Shown piece after piece: positions 26,366-34,749 of a stretch of 64,000 bases of DNA. Numbering within the stretch: position 1 is the stretch's first letter; each line of letters opens with the position of its first letter. The notes under the pieces are model-generated. The model was given only the letters and a program-made list of their open reading frames with translations. It was not told where the DNA came from and ran no database searches. The position numbers and the translations under genes are program-made. Source of the DNA: Microbacterium galbinum (lineage in GTDB: Bacteria; Actinomycetota; Actinomycetes; Actinomycetales; Microbacteriaceae). Location of the stretch: NCBI RefSeq assembly GCF_023091225.1, contig NZ_JAHWXM010000001.1, positions 1,860,001 to 1,924,000 of the forward strand. The letters run 5' to 3'.

Positions 26366-27150
26366 CGCGCCGCCCCCGGCCGCCAGCCCCGCACGAGCAG
26401 GAGCACCGCGATCGCGGTCGCGAGCAGCAGCAGCGCGAGGGCCACCGCCGCGCCCTGCGAGACGCCCGCACCGTTGAACGCGGTGTAGATCGCCAGCGGC
26501 ATGGTCTGCGTGACCCCCGGCCGGTTGCCCGCGAAGAGCGCGGTCGCCCCGAACTCGCCGATCGCCCGGGCGAAGCACAGCACGACGCCCGCGACGATGC
26601 CGGGAGCCGCGAGGGGGAGGGTGATCCGGCGCAGGATCGTCCAGCGTCCGGCGCCGAGGGCGGCGGCCGTGCGTTCGTGATCGACACCGGCGGCGCGCAC
26701 GGCTCCCTCGACGGCGAGCACGAGGAACGGCAGGGCGACGAACGACTGCGCCAGCACGACCGCGGGAGTGCTGAACGACAGGCCGAGCCCGCCGAGCCAC
26801 CCCGCGCGCCCGAAGAGGTAGAGGAGCGCGACACCGCCGACCATGGGCGGCAGCACGAGCGGCACGGTCACCACGGCGCGCAGCACCGCCGCGACGCGGG
26901 GGCCGGAGCGCGCGATGAGCAGGGCGAGCGGCACACCGACGACGATGCAGAGCAGCGTGGCGACGAGTCCGGTGCCGAGCGAGAGAACGAGTGCGGAGCG
27001 AGCGGCATCCGAGGTCACGTCGTCGAGGAACGTCACCCACTCGACCCGCGAGATCAACGCGATCAGCGGCAGCAGCAGGAAGACGAGCCCGATCGTCGCG
27101 GGGATCGCGAGTGTGCGCGGGGCGTACCCCGGCACGCGGGCGGCGCTCAC
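26362..27150 (-). CDS. modB: Molybdate ABC importer permease ModB
   Basis: A 262-residue permease with about six helices. The EAA-like loop 'ERTAAALGAGRWTILRRITLP' (parts: ERTAAALGAG, RWTILRRITLP) is followed by the ModB-typical 'FARAIGEFGATALFAGN'. It starts four bases inside the modA end. It should transport molybdate with ModA and ModC. Confidence 0.94.
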   Translation of the reverse strand: MSAARVPGYAPRTLAIPATIGLVFLLLPLIALISRVEWVTFLDDVTSDAARSALVLSLGTGLVATLLCIVVGVPLALLIARSGPRVAAVLRAVVTVPLVLPPMVGGVALLYLFGRAGWLGGLGLSFSTPAVVLAQSFVALPFLVLAVEGAVRAAGVDHERTAAALGAGRWTILRRITLPLAAPGIVAGVVLCFARAIGEFGATALFAGNRPGVTQTMPLAIYTAFNGAGVSQGAAVALALLLLATAIAVLLLVRGWRPGAAR

Positions 27151-27923
27151 GGCTTCCCGAATCCGAACTCCGCGAGGATGGCCTGTCCGGCATCCGACAG
27201 CACGAAGGCGACGAAGGCCTGCGCGGCATCCGGGTTCGGGGCATCCGCGAGGGCGGCGATCGGATAGTGGTTCACGACGTCGTCGGCGTTCTCGGGCACG
27301 ACGCCCTCGACGTCGTCACGGCCGATCACATCGGTGGCGTAGACGAGGCCGGCGTCGGCCTCGCCGGTCTCGACCTTCGTCAGCACCGCGGTGACGTTCT
27401 GCTCGAGGCTCGCGGCCTCGATCGTGACGCCGGCCGCATCGAGGAGCTTCGCGGATGCCGCACCGCACGGCACCTCGGCCGCGCACAGCACCGTCGTCAC
27501 GTCGGCGAGATCGGCGAGGTCGGCGATGCCCTTCGGATTGCCGGCGGGAACGGCGATCACGAGGGTGTTCGAGGCGAACAGCTTCGGATCGACGGCGGCA
27601 TCTCCGGCCTTGTCCATGTTGGCCTCGTCGGCCGAGGCGAACACGTCGGCCGGGGCGCCTTCGAGGATCTGCGTCACGAGGGTGGAGGAGCCGTCGTACA
27701 CCGGCACCACGGTCACGTCGGGGTGCTCGGCCGTGAACGCCGTGGCGATCTCGTCGAAAGCGCCCGCCAGCGAGGCCGCGGCGTAGACGGAGACCTCACC
27801 GTCGAGCGTGTCGGCCGCGGCTTCCGTCGACGATGGGGCGGGCGCCGCGTTCGCGCACCCCGCGAGCGCGAGTGCGAGCGCGGCGATGCCGACGGCGGTG
27901 GAGCGGCGCAGAGAGCGGTGCAT
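27147..27923 (-). CDS. modA: Molybdate-binding lipoprotein ModA
   Basis: A 258-residue lipoprotein with signal peptide and LAGC lipobox near residue 22. The mature start 'EVSVYAAASLAGAFDEI' is the classical ModA N-lobe, with later 'GAPADVFASADEANM' and 'AGLVYATDV'. The ATG is placed two bases after the stop of the TOBE regulator gene, which suggests one transcript (regulator-modA-modB-modC). Confidence 0.94.
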   Translation of the reverse strand: MHRSLRRSTAVGIAALALALAGCANAAPAPSSTEAAADTLDGEVSVYAAASLAGAFDEIATAFTAEHPDVTVVPVYDGSSTLVTQILEGAPADVFASADEANMDKAGDAAVDPKLFASNTLVIAVPAGNPKGIADLADLADVTTVLCAAEVPCGAASAKLLDAAGVTIEAASLEQNVTAVLTKVETGEADAGLVYATDVIGRDDVEGVVPENADDVVNHYPIAALADAPNPDAAQAFVAFVLSDAGQAILAEFGFGKP

Positions 27924-27925
27924 GG

Positions 27926-28318
27926 TCAACCCTTCGGGACTTCGATGACGACCTGGGTCGCTTTGGCGGAGGCGGTGGCGAGCGAGCCGATCTCGAGCCG
28001 CAGGTCGCGCGCGGCCTCGGCCGACATGAGCGAGACGACCCGGTGGGGCCCGGCCTGGATGTCGATCTGCGCCATCAGCCCCTCGATCTGCACGCGCGTG
28101 ACGATGCCGACGAAGCGGTTGCGGGCGCTCGAGAGGGAGTCGCTCTGCGCGGTCGCCTCGTCGGCGAGCTCGAGCGCGCGGGCGGCGAGGGCATCGCCGG
28201 GGATCTCGGCGGGCGTGGAGTCGGTCACGGGCAGCAGACCCTGATCGACCCAGCGGCGCACCGTATCGTCGCTGACCCCGAGAAGCTGGGCGGCTCGTGC
28301 GATCCGATACGTCTGCAT
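27926..28318 (-). CDS. MerR-like helix-turn-helix protein with TOBE (Mop) domain
   Basis: A 130-residue candidate molybdate-responsive regulator. Residues 1-40 form a MerR/excisionase-type DNA-binding unit ('YRIARAAQLLGVSDDTVRRW'). Residues 65-128 form one Mop/TOBE domain ('NRFVGIVTRVQIEGLMAQID'), which binds molybdate in ModE and MopI. It leads the modABC operon and faces the moeB-moeA-moaCD operon across 189 bp, a good position to control both. Confidence 0.88.
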   Translation of the reverse strand: MQTYRIARAAQLLGVSDDTVRRWVDQGLLPVTDSTPAEIPGDALAARALELADEATAQSDSLSSARNRFVGIVTRVQIEGLMAQIDIQAGPHRVVSLMSAEAARDLRLEIGSLATASAKATQVVIEVPKG

Positions 28319-28331
28319 AGACACGAATCTA

Positions 28332-28376
28332 CCGCACATGCGGAGATTCCGAACCCAGGATTCCGCACAAACGGAG
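28332..28376. promoter_or_regulatory. Candidate molybdate-regulator sites (two direct repeats)
   Basis: Two near-identical sites, CCGCACATGCGGAG (28332-28345) and CCGCACAAACGGAG (28363-28376), lie 31 bp apart, about three helical turns. Each is partly palindromic (CCG...CGG). They lie within 60 bp of the start of the TOBE regulator gene in the divergent Mo promoter region. I infer binding by that regulator. Confidence 0.55.
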
Positions 28377-28409
28377 GATAGATCTTTCGCCCGCAACCGA
28401 TCTCTCCGT

Positions 28410-28465
28410 GAGGGGTCACAACACGCCGGATGCGGGCCACGTGTCGCGGCGTGTCTTGACCCCTC
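28410..28465. repeat. Intergenic palindromic element, GAGGGGTCA-ACACGCCG type
   Basis: A 56-bp inverted repeat with 19-bp arms (GAGGGGTCACAACACGCCG / CGGCGTGTCTTGACCCCTC, two mismatches) and an 18-base loop. It ends 42 bp before the moeB-like gene, making it the only element here that lies 5' of both neighbours. It could be a leader hairpin of the moe operon. Confidence 0.75.
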
Positions 28466-28507
28466 ATGGGCCTCCGGAACGGCGAGCGCACGGCATACCC
28501 TGAACCC

Positions 28508-29299
28508 ATGGACCCGCTCGTCGCCCCCGCACCGGCCCTCGACCCGACCGAGCTCGTGCGCACCGCGCGTCACGCCGTGCTCGGCGGTATCGGCGAAGAG
28601 GGGCAGCGTCGCCTCAACGCCGCGCACGTCGCGGTCGTCGGCGCCGGCGGCCTCGGCTCGCCCGCCCTGCTCGCGCTGGCCGCGGCCGGCATCGGCACCC
28701 TCACCGTGATCGACGACGACGTGGTCGAACTCACGAACCTGCAGCGCCAGCTCGCCCACCGCGTCGACGACATCGGCACCCCCAAGACCGCCTCTGCGGC
28801 GCGCGCGATCACGGCTCTCGCCCCGCAGACCTCCGTCGTGCAGAGCTCCGAGCGCCTCTCCCCCGACAACGCCGAGAGGCTGCTCGCGGGCGCCGACATC
28901 GTCGTCGACACGAGCGACTCCTTCGAGACGCGGCGGGCCGTCGCCGCGGCATCCGAAGTCCTGGGCGTTCCCCTCGTCTGGGGCGCCGTGCAGGAATGGC
29001 ACGCTCAGGTGACGGTGTTCTGGTCGGACCCACCCGCATCGGATGCCGTCGTGCTGGCCGACCTCTTCCCGATCGGCACCGAGGGCGAACCGCCCAGCTG
29101 CGCGCAGGTCGGCGTGCTCGGCGCGCTGTGCGTGCAGGTCGGCGGGATGCTGGCGAGCGAGGTCGTGAAGCTCGTCACGGGTGCCGGCGACCCGCTGCTG
29201 GGTCGCCTGGCCGTGATCGACGCCCTCTCGGCGCGGCAGCACGAGGTCGCGATCCGCCCCGCGGGCCCGGCCCGCGTCGCGACGGAGGTCACGGCGTGA
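28508..29299 (+). CDS. MoeB/ThiF-family sulfur carrier adenylyltransferase
   Basis: A 263-residue E1-like enzyme that should adenylate the C-terminus of MoaD. It has the nucleotide loop 'VVGAGGLGSPALLALA', 'DDDVVELTNLQRQ', and a Cys in 'PPSCAQVGVLGALC' at the catalytic loop position. The paired CXXC zinc motifs of E. coli MoeB are not evident, and there is no C-terminal rhodanese domain as in actinobacterial MoeZ. It is first in the operon with moeA, moaC and moaD. Confidence 0.88.
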   Translation: MDPLVAPAPALDPTELVRTARHAVLGGIGEEGQRRLNAAHVAVVGAGGLGSPALLALAAAGIGTLTVIDDDVVELTNLQRQLAHRVDDIGTPKTASAARAITALAPQTSVVQSSERLSPDNAERLLAGADIVVDTSDSFETRRAVAAASEVLGVPLVWGAVQEWHAQVTVFWSDPPASDAVVLADLFPIGTEGEPPSCAQVGVLGALCVQVGGMLASEVVKLVTGAGDPLLGRLAVIDALSARQHEVAIRPAGPARVATEVTA

Positions 29300-30543
29300 G
29301 CGCCGCACCCGGGGGCCGCCGCACGGTCGAGGAGCAGCTCGCGCGCGTGCTCGACGCGGTGCGTCCGTTGCCGTCCGAGACCCGCGCGATCCGCGACGCC
29401 TCCGCCCGCGCCCTCGCCGCCGATGCGACCGCCGCGCACGACATCCCGCTCTTCGACAACTCCGCGATGGACGGCTTCGCCGTGCGGTACGCGGATGTCG
29501 CGACGGCATCCGCCGATGCCCCCGTCACCCTGCGCGTCGTCGCCGATCTGCCGGCCGGGGTCTCGGACGACCCGGCGCTCGCCCCCGGCGAGGCTGCCCG
29601 CATCATGACCGGTTCGCCGGCGCCGACCGACGCCGACGCGATCGTCCCCTTCGAAGACACCGCGGGCGGTCTCGCCGACTCTCTCGGCGAGGTGCGGGTG
29701 CTGCGCGCGCCGGCGAAGGCGGGCGTGTTCGTGCGCCGCCGGGGAGCCGATCTCGTCACGGGCGACCCCGTCGTGCGCGCCGGCGAACGGCTCGGCGCGT
29801 TCCAGATCGCCGCGGCCGTCGCCGCCGGGATCGCCGAGGTCGCCGTGCGCCGCGCGCCGCGCGTGGCGGTCGTGTCGACCGGCAGCGAGCTGCTCGCCCC
29901 CGGCGATGCCGTCGTGCGGGGGCGCATCCCCGATTCGAACGGCCCGCTCCTCGAACAGTTGGTCGGTGGGGCGGATGCCGAGGTGGTACTGGTCGCCCGC
30001 GTGGCCGACGAGGCGGATGCCGTGCGCGCGGTCACGGCCGACGCGGTGGCCCTCGGTGCCGACGTGATCGTGTTCACGGGCGGTGTGAGCGCCGGAGCCT
30101 ACGAGCCCGTGCGCGGGGCGTTCGACGGCGGCGGCGAGGTCGAGTTCGCGAGCGTGTCGATGCAGCCCGGCAAGCCGCAGGCGTTCGGCGTGCTCGATTC
30201 CGGCACGCTCGTCTTCGGCCTGCCCGGCAACCCGGTGAGCGTCGCGGTGTCGTTCGAGGTGTTCGTGCGGCCGGCGCTGCTGGCGATGCAGGGGCGGGCC
30301 GCGATCCATCGGCCGCTCGCATCGCTGACCGCGGATGCCGCGTGGACCACGCCTCCGGGCCGACGCCAGTACCTTCCGGCCGTCGTCGACCTCGTCGCCG
30401 GCACCGTGCGTCCCGCGACCGCGGGAGGCTCCGGCTCGCACCTGGCGGGAGGACTCGCACGGGCGCAGGCGTTCGCGATCGTTCCGGCCGAGGTGGAAGC
30501 CGTCGCCGTCGGCGATCGGATCGATGTCATGCTGGTGGAATGA
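29296..30543 (+). CDS. moeA: Molybdopterin molybdenumtransferase MoeA
   Basis: A 415-residue enzyme that inserts molybdenum into adenylated molybdopterin. Visible motifs are 'FDNSAMDGFAVR' near residue 54, 'GEAARIMTGSPAPTDADAIVP' (parts: EAARIMTGSPAP, TDADAIVP), 'VFTGGVSAGAYE' and 'GLPGNPVS'. The GTG start lies four bases inside the moeB-like gene. Confidence 0.97.
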   Translation: MSAAPGGRRTVEEQLARVLDAVRPLPSETRAIRDASARALAADATAAHDIPLFDNSAMDGFAVRYADVATASADAPVTLRVVADLPAGVSDDPALAPGEAARIMTGSPAPTDADAIVPFEDTAGGLADSLGEVRVLRAPAKAGVFVRRRGADLVTGDPVVRAGERLGAFQIAAAVAAGIAEVAVRRAPRVAVVSTGSELLAPGDAVVRGRIPDSNGPLLEQLVGGADAEVVLVARVADEADAVRAVTADAVALGADVIVFTGGVSAGAYEPVRGAFDGGGEVEFASVSMQPGKPQAFGVLDSGTLVFGLPGNPVSVAVSFEVFVRPALLAMQGRAAIHRPLASLTADAAWTTPPGRRQYLPAVVDLVAGTVRPATAGGSGSHLAGGLARAQAFAIVPAEVEAVAVGDRIDVMLVE

Positions 30544-31037
30544 GCTTCACCCACCTGGATGCCGCCGGTCACGCGCACATGGTCGACGTCACTCTCAAGC
30601 AGCCGACCGTCCGCACCGCCACCGCCCGGGGGTTCGTGCGCTGCAGCACCGACGTGGTCGCCGCTCTGCGTGACGGCACCACCCCGAAGGGCGACGTCAT
30701 CGCCGTCGCTCGCATCGCCGGTATCCAGGCTGCGAAGTCGACGGCATCCCTGCTGCCCCTCGCCCACGTGATCGGCGTGCACCGGGCGAGCGTCGACCTC
30801 GAGATCGTCGACGACGGCGTGCAGATCGAGGCCACCGTCGGCACCGCCGACCGCACCGGCGTCGAGATGGAGGCACTCACCGCCGTCTCGGTCACGGCGC
30901 TCGCGGTCGTCGACATGGTCAAGGGACTCGACCGCTCGGTCGTGATCGAAGACGTGCGCATCACCGCCAAGTCTGGCGGGCGCTCGGGCGACTGGGTGCG
31001 ACCCGGCGAGTCCGATCCCGGCGAGGCATCCGCATGA
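30540..31037 (+). CDS. moaC: Cyclic pyranopterin monophosphate synthase MoaC
   Basis: A 165-residue enzyme converting the MoaA product to cyclic pyranopterin monophosphate. The motifs 'MVDVTLKQPTVRTATARG', 'KSTASLLPLAHVI' and 'GVEMEALTAVSVTALAVVDM' (parts: GVEMEALTAVSV, TALAVVDM) match MoaC, including the catalytic Lys in 'MVKGLD'. It overlaps moeA by four bases and moaD by four bases. Confidence 0.97.
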   Translation: MSFTHLDAAGHAHMVDVTLKQPTVRTATARGFVRCSTDVVAALRDGTTPKGDVIAVARIAGIQAAKSTASLLPLAHVIGVHRASVDLEIVDDGVQIEATVGTADRTGVEMEALTAVSVTALAVVDMVKGLDRSVVIEDVRITAKSGGRSGDWVRPGESDPGEASA

Positions 31038-31267
31038 CCCGCGTGCGCTACTTCGCCGCCGCCGCCGAAGCCGCGGGGACGGATGCCGAGGAGCGCACCG
31101 AGCCCACGTTGGCCGAGCTCCGGGCCGCGGTCGTCGCCGACCACCCGGCACTCGCCGACATCCTGCCGCGCTGCGCCGTGATGGTCGACGGCGTGCGCAG
31201 CGATGACGATCGCTCTCTCGACGGGGTCGAGCTCATCGACGTGCTGCCGCCCTTCGCGGGCGGCTGA
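31034..31267 (+). CDS. moaD: Molybdopterin synthase small subunit MoaD
   Basis: A 77-residue ubiquitin-fold sulfur carrier ending in 'PPFAGG', the Gly-Gly needed for thiocarboxylation. The start 'MTRVRYFAAAAEAAG' is typical. It is last in the moeB-moeA-moaC-moaD run; its partner MoaE is encoded 825 bp away on the other strand. Confidence 0.94.
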   Translation: MTRVRYFAAAAEAAGTDAEERTEPTLAELRAAVVADHPALADILPRCAVMVDGVRSDDDRSLDGVELIDVLPPFAGG

Positions 31268-31296
31268 TCGATACTCTCGCGTGGCGATGCGGGCGT

Positions 31297-31503
31297 GTGG
31301 ACGGCGAGAGACACACCGTGACGGGCGAGATCCCCGATGGGCTACGGTCGTGCCCGGAGGACGGGATGATCGTGATTGCCGGCAAGTCTCCCGAGGTGTC
31401 GGTTCTTCCTCGCGATCCCCAGAAGACGTCGATCGGAGAGTACGACTTCCAGGGATTCGAGCAGCGCGACGGAACCGTATCCTTCACGGTCACCTGTCCG
31501 TAA
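31297..31503 (+). CDS. Short hypothetical ORF, possible gene remnant
   Basis: A 68-codon GTG-start frame, 29 bp after moaD, with no clear ribosome binding site. It has two cysteines ('RSCPEDG' and the terminal 'TVTCP') and a sandwich-like strand pattern that suits a fragment of a secreted domain. The local sequence is less GC-rich than the flanks. It could be the tail of a lost gene. Function unknown. Confidence 0.3.
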   Translation: MDGERHTVTGEIPDGLRSCPEDGMIVIAGKSPEVSVLPRDPQKTSIGEYDFQGFEQRDGTVSFTVTCP

Positions 31504-31593
31504 CCCTCGCCGCTTCTCGAGATTCGGTGGCGAGAACGGAACTCACCTGGACTGAATCCGAATCAGAATCCGGTCCGGGGTGTCACCCGATCG

Positions 31594-32061
31594 CTAAGGG
31601 GTGACGTCGTTCGCACCAGGGCAGATGTCGCCGAGTTCAGCGAGTGCAGTGGTGGTGGCCTCATCGGCGGCTGCGATGTCGGCGGTCAGAGTTCCATCCG
31701 CCCACGTGTCGGGATCCTCGTGAGCTCTCTCCCAGATCGGGATGAACCGTGCAGCGGCGTCACGCACGGCGAGAACGACGTCTTTCACCTCGGTGTCATC
31801 GAGCTTCGCCGCAACGGCGGCCAGCTTCTCATCGGCCCCGGTGTGGAACGAGAGCATCGTGGACGGGCCGTAGGTGGTGAGGCCATCTGCACTCTCAGCG
31901 AGCTGGGCGGTGTACTCCGGGAGCTCGTCGACGACGATCTGGCAGGACGCCTCTCTCTGGGAAGCGTCGGAATCGTCTGCCGTCTCAGTCGTCGTGCCGA
32001 CGCACCCGGAGAGCGGAAGTGTGGCCAGCAGAGCGACGCTGGCGAAAACGCGGGTCTTCAT
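31594..32061 (-). CDS. Hypothetical lipoprotein
   Basis: A 155-residue secreted protein with signal peptide and lipobox LSGC near residue 20, then a helical, acidic body containing two further cysteines ('ASCQIV' and 'GDICPG'). The ATG at 32061 is preferred to 32070 because GGATGG then sits at the right distance. It follows moaE on the same strand. It shows no link to Mo metabolism and is less GC-rich than its neighbours. Confidence 0.7.
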   Translation of the reverse strand: MKTRVFASVALLATLPLSGCVGTTTETADDSDASQREASCQIVVDELPEYTAQLAESADGLTTYGPSTMLSFHTGADEKLAAVAAKLDDTEVKDVVLAVRDAAARFIPIWERAHEDPDTWADGTLTADIAAADEATTTALAELGDICPGANDVTP

Positions 32062-32091
32062 GATGTCCATCCTTACGAGGGCTGGTGGAGG

Positions 32092-32520
32092 TCAGCCGCC
32101 GATGCCCTTCCACGACGAGGTGCCGTCGGACTCGTGCTGGCGCTTCCACACCGGAAGGTCGCGCTTGATCGCCTCGATGATCTCACGGCATACGGCGAAG
32201 GCCTCGGCCCGGTGCGCGGATGCCACCGCGATCACGACGGCGGCGTCCCCCACGGCCAGCTGACCGATGCGGTGGCTGACCGCGACGAGTGCGCCGGCCC
32301 CGCCCTCGGCGTCCGCGGCGATCCGCCGCAGGGTGACGGTGGCGTCGGGGTGGGCGCTGTACTCGAGTCCGATCACCGGGGTGTCGGCATCCGGGTCGTT
32401 GTCGCGCACGCGCCCGACGAAGGTCGTCACCGCACCGAGGCGCGGGTCGTCGACCGCGGCGAGGTGCGCGTCGAGGTCGAGCGGGTGCTCGACGATCGCG
32501 GCGATGCGGACGTCGTTCAT
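32092..32520 (-). CDS. moaE: Molybdopterin synthase large subunit MoaE
   Basis: A 142-residue catalytic subunit that transfers sulfur from MoaD to the pterin. Motifs: 'GAVTTFVGRVRDND' near residue 30 and 'IIEAIKRDLPVWKRQ' near residue 120, with the catalytic Lys residues. It overlaps the mogA-like gene by four bases. Confidence 0.96.
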   Translation of the reverse strand: MNDVRIAAIVEHPLDLDAHLAAVDDPRLGAVTTFVGRVRDNDPDADTPVIGLEYSAHPDATVTLRRIAADAEGGAGALVAVSHRIGQLAVGDAAVVIAVASAHRAEAFAVCREIIEAIKRDLPVWKRQHESDGTSSWKGIGG

Positions 32521-33005
32521 CCGTGGTCACCGCCGGCGAGCTGGTCGACGATGTGCGCGGCGACCGTGAGCACGATCGGGATGCCGGACGAGACGGCGTT
32601 CGTGGAGCCGGGCAGGTTCACCACGAGCGCGCCGAACGGGTCGACGACGCCGGCGAGGCCCCGCGACAGCACCGACTTCGGGGTGTCGGCGAGACCGTGA
32701 CGACGCAGCTCCTCGGCGAGCCCGGGAAGCTCGCGCGTGATCACCGGACGGGTGCCCTCGGGCGTCTCGTCGCGCGGAGCGATCCCCGTGCCCCCGGTCG
32801 TGACGATCAGCTTCGCACCGCGGGCCAACGCGCGTCGCAGAGCGTCGGAGACGGAGTCGGCGCCATCGGCGACGATCTCGGCATCCGGGCAGTGCCACCC
32901 CGCTTCGCGGAGCAACCCGACGGCGATGGGGCCGCCGCGATCCTCGCGCTCTCCCGCGAACGATCGGTCGGACACGGTGATCACACAGGCGGAGGGCGAG
33001 GTCAT
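32517..33005 (-). CDS. mogA: Molybdopterin adenylyltransferase (MogA/MoaB family)
   Basis: A 162-residue enzyme activating molybdopterin with ATP before metal insertion. The loop 'LIVTTGGTGIAPRDETPE' near residue 66 and 'VVNLPGSTNAVSSGI' near 125 are the conserved sites. It follows the molybdoenzyme gene by 38 bp and is probably co-transcribed with it and with moaE. MogA and MoaB cannot be separated by sequence inspection alone. Confidence 0.93.
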   Translation of the reverse strand: MTSPSACVITVSDRSFAGEREDRGGPIAVGLLREAGWHCPDAEIVADGADSVSDALRRALARGAKLIVTTGGTGIAPRDETPEGTRPVITRELPGLAEELRRHGLADTPKSVLSRGLAGVVDPFGALVVNLPGSTNAVSSGIPIVLTVAAHIVDQLAGGDHG

Positions 33006-33043
33006 GCGTCCACCCTAGGACGCGCCGGGGCCACCCGCACCGG

Positions 33044-34675
33044 TCAGTTGACCCGTACGAGCGAGCGCTGCCAGCCCGATGAGCCGTTCGGCGCGATCGG
33101 CGCGCGCTCCTCGATCTGCGTGTCGCCGTTCTTGTTGATCGCCCGCACCGCCACGTAGTGGGTGCCCGGGGTCGCGTCCCATTCCATGAACCACTGCACC
33201 CAGGTGTCGTCGTTGATGGCCTTCGACAGCGTCACCGGAGTCCATTCGCCGTTGTCGATGCTGACCTCGACCCGGTCGATGCCCACCGACTGCGCCCAGG
33301 CGACCCCGGCGATCGGGATGCGTCCGGCCTCGACCGCCTCGCCGAGCTTCGGGGTGTCGACGCGCGACGAGAACTTGATCGGCGCCTCGGCGCTGTACCC
33401 GCGCGGGGTCCAGTAGGCCTCGTCGTCGGCGAAGGTGGTGACCTTGAGCTCGGTGAGCCACTTCGTCGCCGAGACGTAGCCGTAGAGACCCGGCACGACC
33501 ATGCGCACCGGGAACCCGTGCTCGAGCGGCAGCGGCTCGCCGTTCATCGCCACCGCGAGGATCGCGTCGAGGTTGTCGTCGGTCAGCGACGCCAACGGCG
33601 TGCTGGCGGTGTAGCCGTCGACGCTGCGCGAGAGAACCATGTCGGCACCGGACTTCACGCCGGCCTTGGCGAGCACGTCGCGGATCGGCACGCCGAGCCA
33701 CTTCGCGTTGCCGACGAGTTCGCCGCCGACCTCGTTCGACACGCAGGTCAGGGTGATGACGTACTCGTCGAGCCCCATGTCGAGCAGATCCTGGAAGCTC
33801 ATCTCGACCCGCTCGTCGACCATGCCGTCGATCACGAGGCGCCAGGTGTCGGGGTCGATGGTCGGAACGGTGAGCGCCGTGTCGACCCGGTAGAAGTCCT
33901 CGTTCGGGGTGAAGAGCGGACTGATCCCCGGCACGTCGAGCTCGGCGCCGTCGGGGATGGTGACGGTGCTGTTGGGGGTGGGGAGCTTCAACGCCTTGCG
34001 GATGCTCTCCACCGACGAGACGGTCATGCTCACCGCGCGCGACGCCACCCCGACGACGACGGCCGAGATGCCGGCGATCGCGGCGAGGCCGAAGAATCCG
34101 CGACGGCTGACGCCGACCTTCGTGTCGGCGGTGGCGAGGTCGGTGGGAGACGGCTTGGTGATCGGAGGCGTCGACGGGTCGACGGCGGGCTTCTTCGCCG
34201 CGGCCGGGGCCAGCGCGGCCTCGCGCCAGCGGCGCAGCCGGCGGATCAGCAGCACGAGGATGACGGCACCCGCGACCGTGCCGAGCACGGGAGGCAGGAA
34301 GGCCAGGGGCGTCACCCCGGCGCGCGTCACGATCGCCGCGGTCGACAGCACGCCGGCGATGCCGAGTGCGATCACGCCGAACGGGGCCCGCACGAGCTGC
34401 AGGATGCCGGCGATCGCCGAGGCGATGACCACCGCCAGTCCGAGACCGGCGAGCAGGGCGATCTTGTCGTACTCGCCGAAGGTCGCGATCGCGAACTCCT
34501 TGAACGGCTGCGGCACGATGTCGATGACGAACCCGCCGACGGCCAGCACCGGGCTCGCCGCGCGGGCGACGAGCAGGGCGAACAGCTCGGCGACGGCGAG
34601 GAACACCGCGCCGCTGATCAGGCCGGCCAGCGCCGCCCACGCGATGAACCGCTTTCCACTACGCCGATCGGCCAT
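33044..34675 (-). CDS. Membrane-anchored sulfite oxidase-family molybdoenzyme
   Basis: A 543-residue protein. The N-terminal 150 residues contain about four membrane helices. A twin-arginine motif follows internally ('SRRGFFG', residues 190-196) just before the last helix, and then an extracytoplasmic sulfite-oxidase-like domain with the Mo-binding Cys at residue 311 ('TLTCVSNEVGG') and a C-terminal dimerisation domain. This layout matches actinobacterial Sco3746-type proteins assembled by Sec and Tat together. A strong ribosome site (GAGGAGG) precedes the start. The substrate is unknown. Confidence 0.9.
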   Translation of the reverse strand: MADRRSGKRFIAWAALAGLISGAVFLAVAELFALLVARAASPVLAVGGFVIDIVPQPFKEFAIATFGEYDKIALLAGLGLAVVIASAIAGILQLVRAPFGVIALGIAGVLSTAAIVTRAGVTPLAFLPPVLGTVAGAVILVLLIRRLRRWREAALAPAAAKKPAVDPSTPPITKPSPTDLATADTKVGVSRRGFFGLAAIAGISAVVVGVASRAVSMTVSSVESIRKALKLPTPNSTVTIPDGAELDVPGISPLFTPNEDFYRVDTALTVPTIDPDTWRLVIDGMVDERVEMSFQDLLDMGLDEYVITLTCVSNEVGGELVGNAKWLGVPIRDVLAKAGVKSGADMVLSRSVDGYTASTPLASLTDDNLDAILAVAMNGEPLPLEHGFPVRMVVPGLYGYVSATKWLTELKVTTFADDEAYWTPRGYSAEAPIKFSSRVDTPKLGEAVEAGRIPIAGVAWAQSVGIDRVEVSIDNGEWTPVTLSKAINDDTWVQWFMEWDATPGTHYVAVRAINKNGDTQIEERAPIAPNGSSGWQRSLVRVN

Positions 34676-34749
34676 GATGCCCTCCTCGTCCACCGGTGAC
34701 GGTGCTCCCCGGTTCTTCGGAGCGGACGACCGATCGGATGGCGCCGAGG

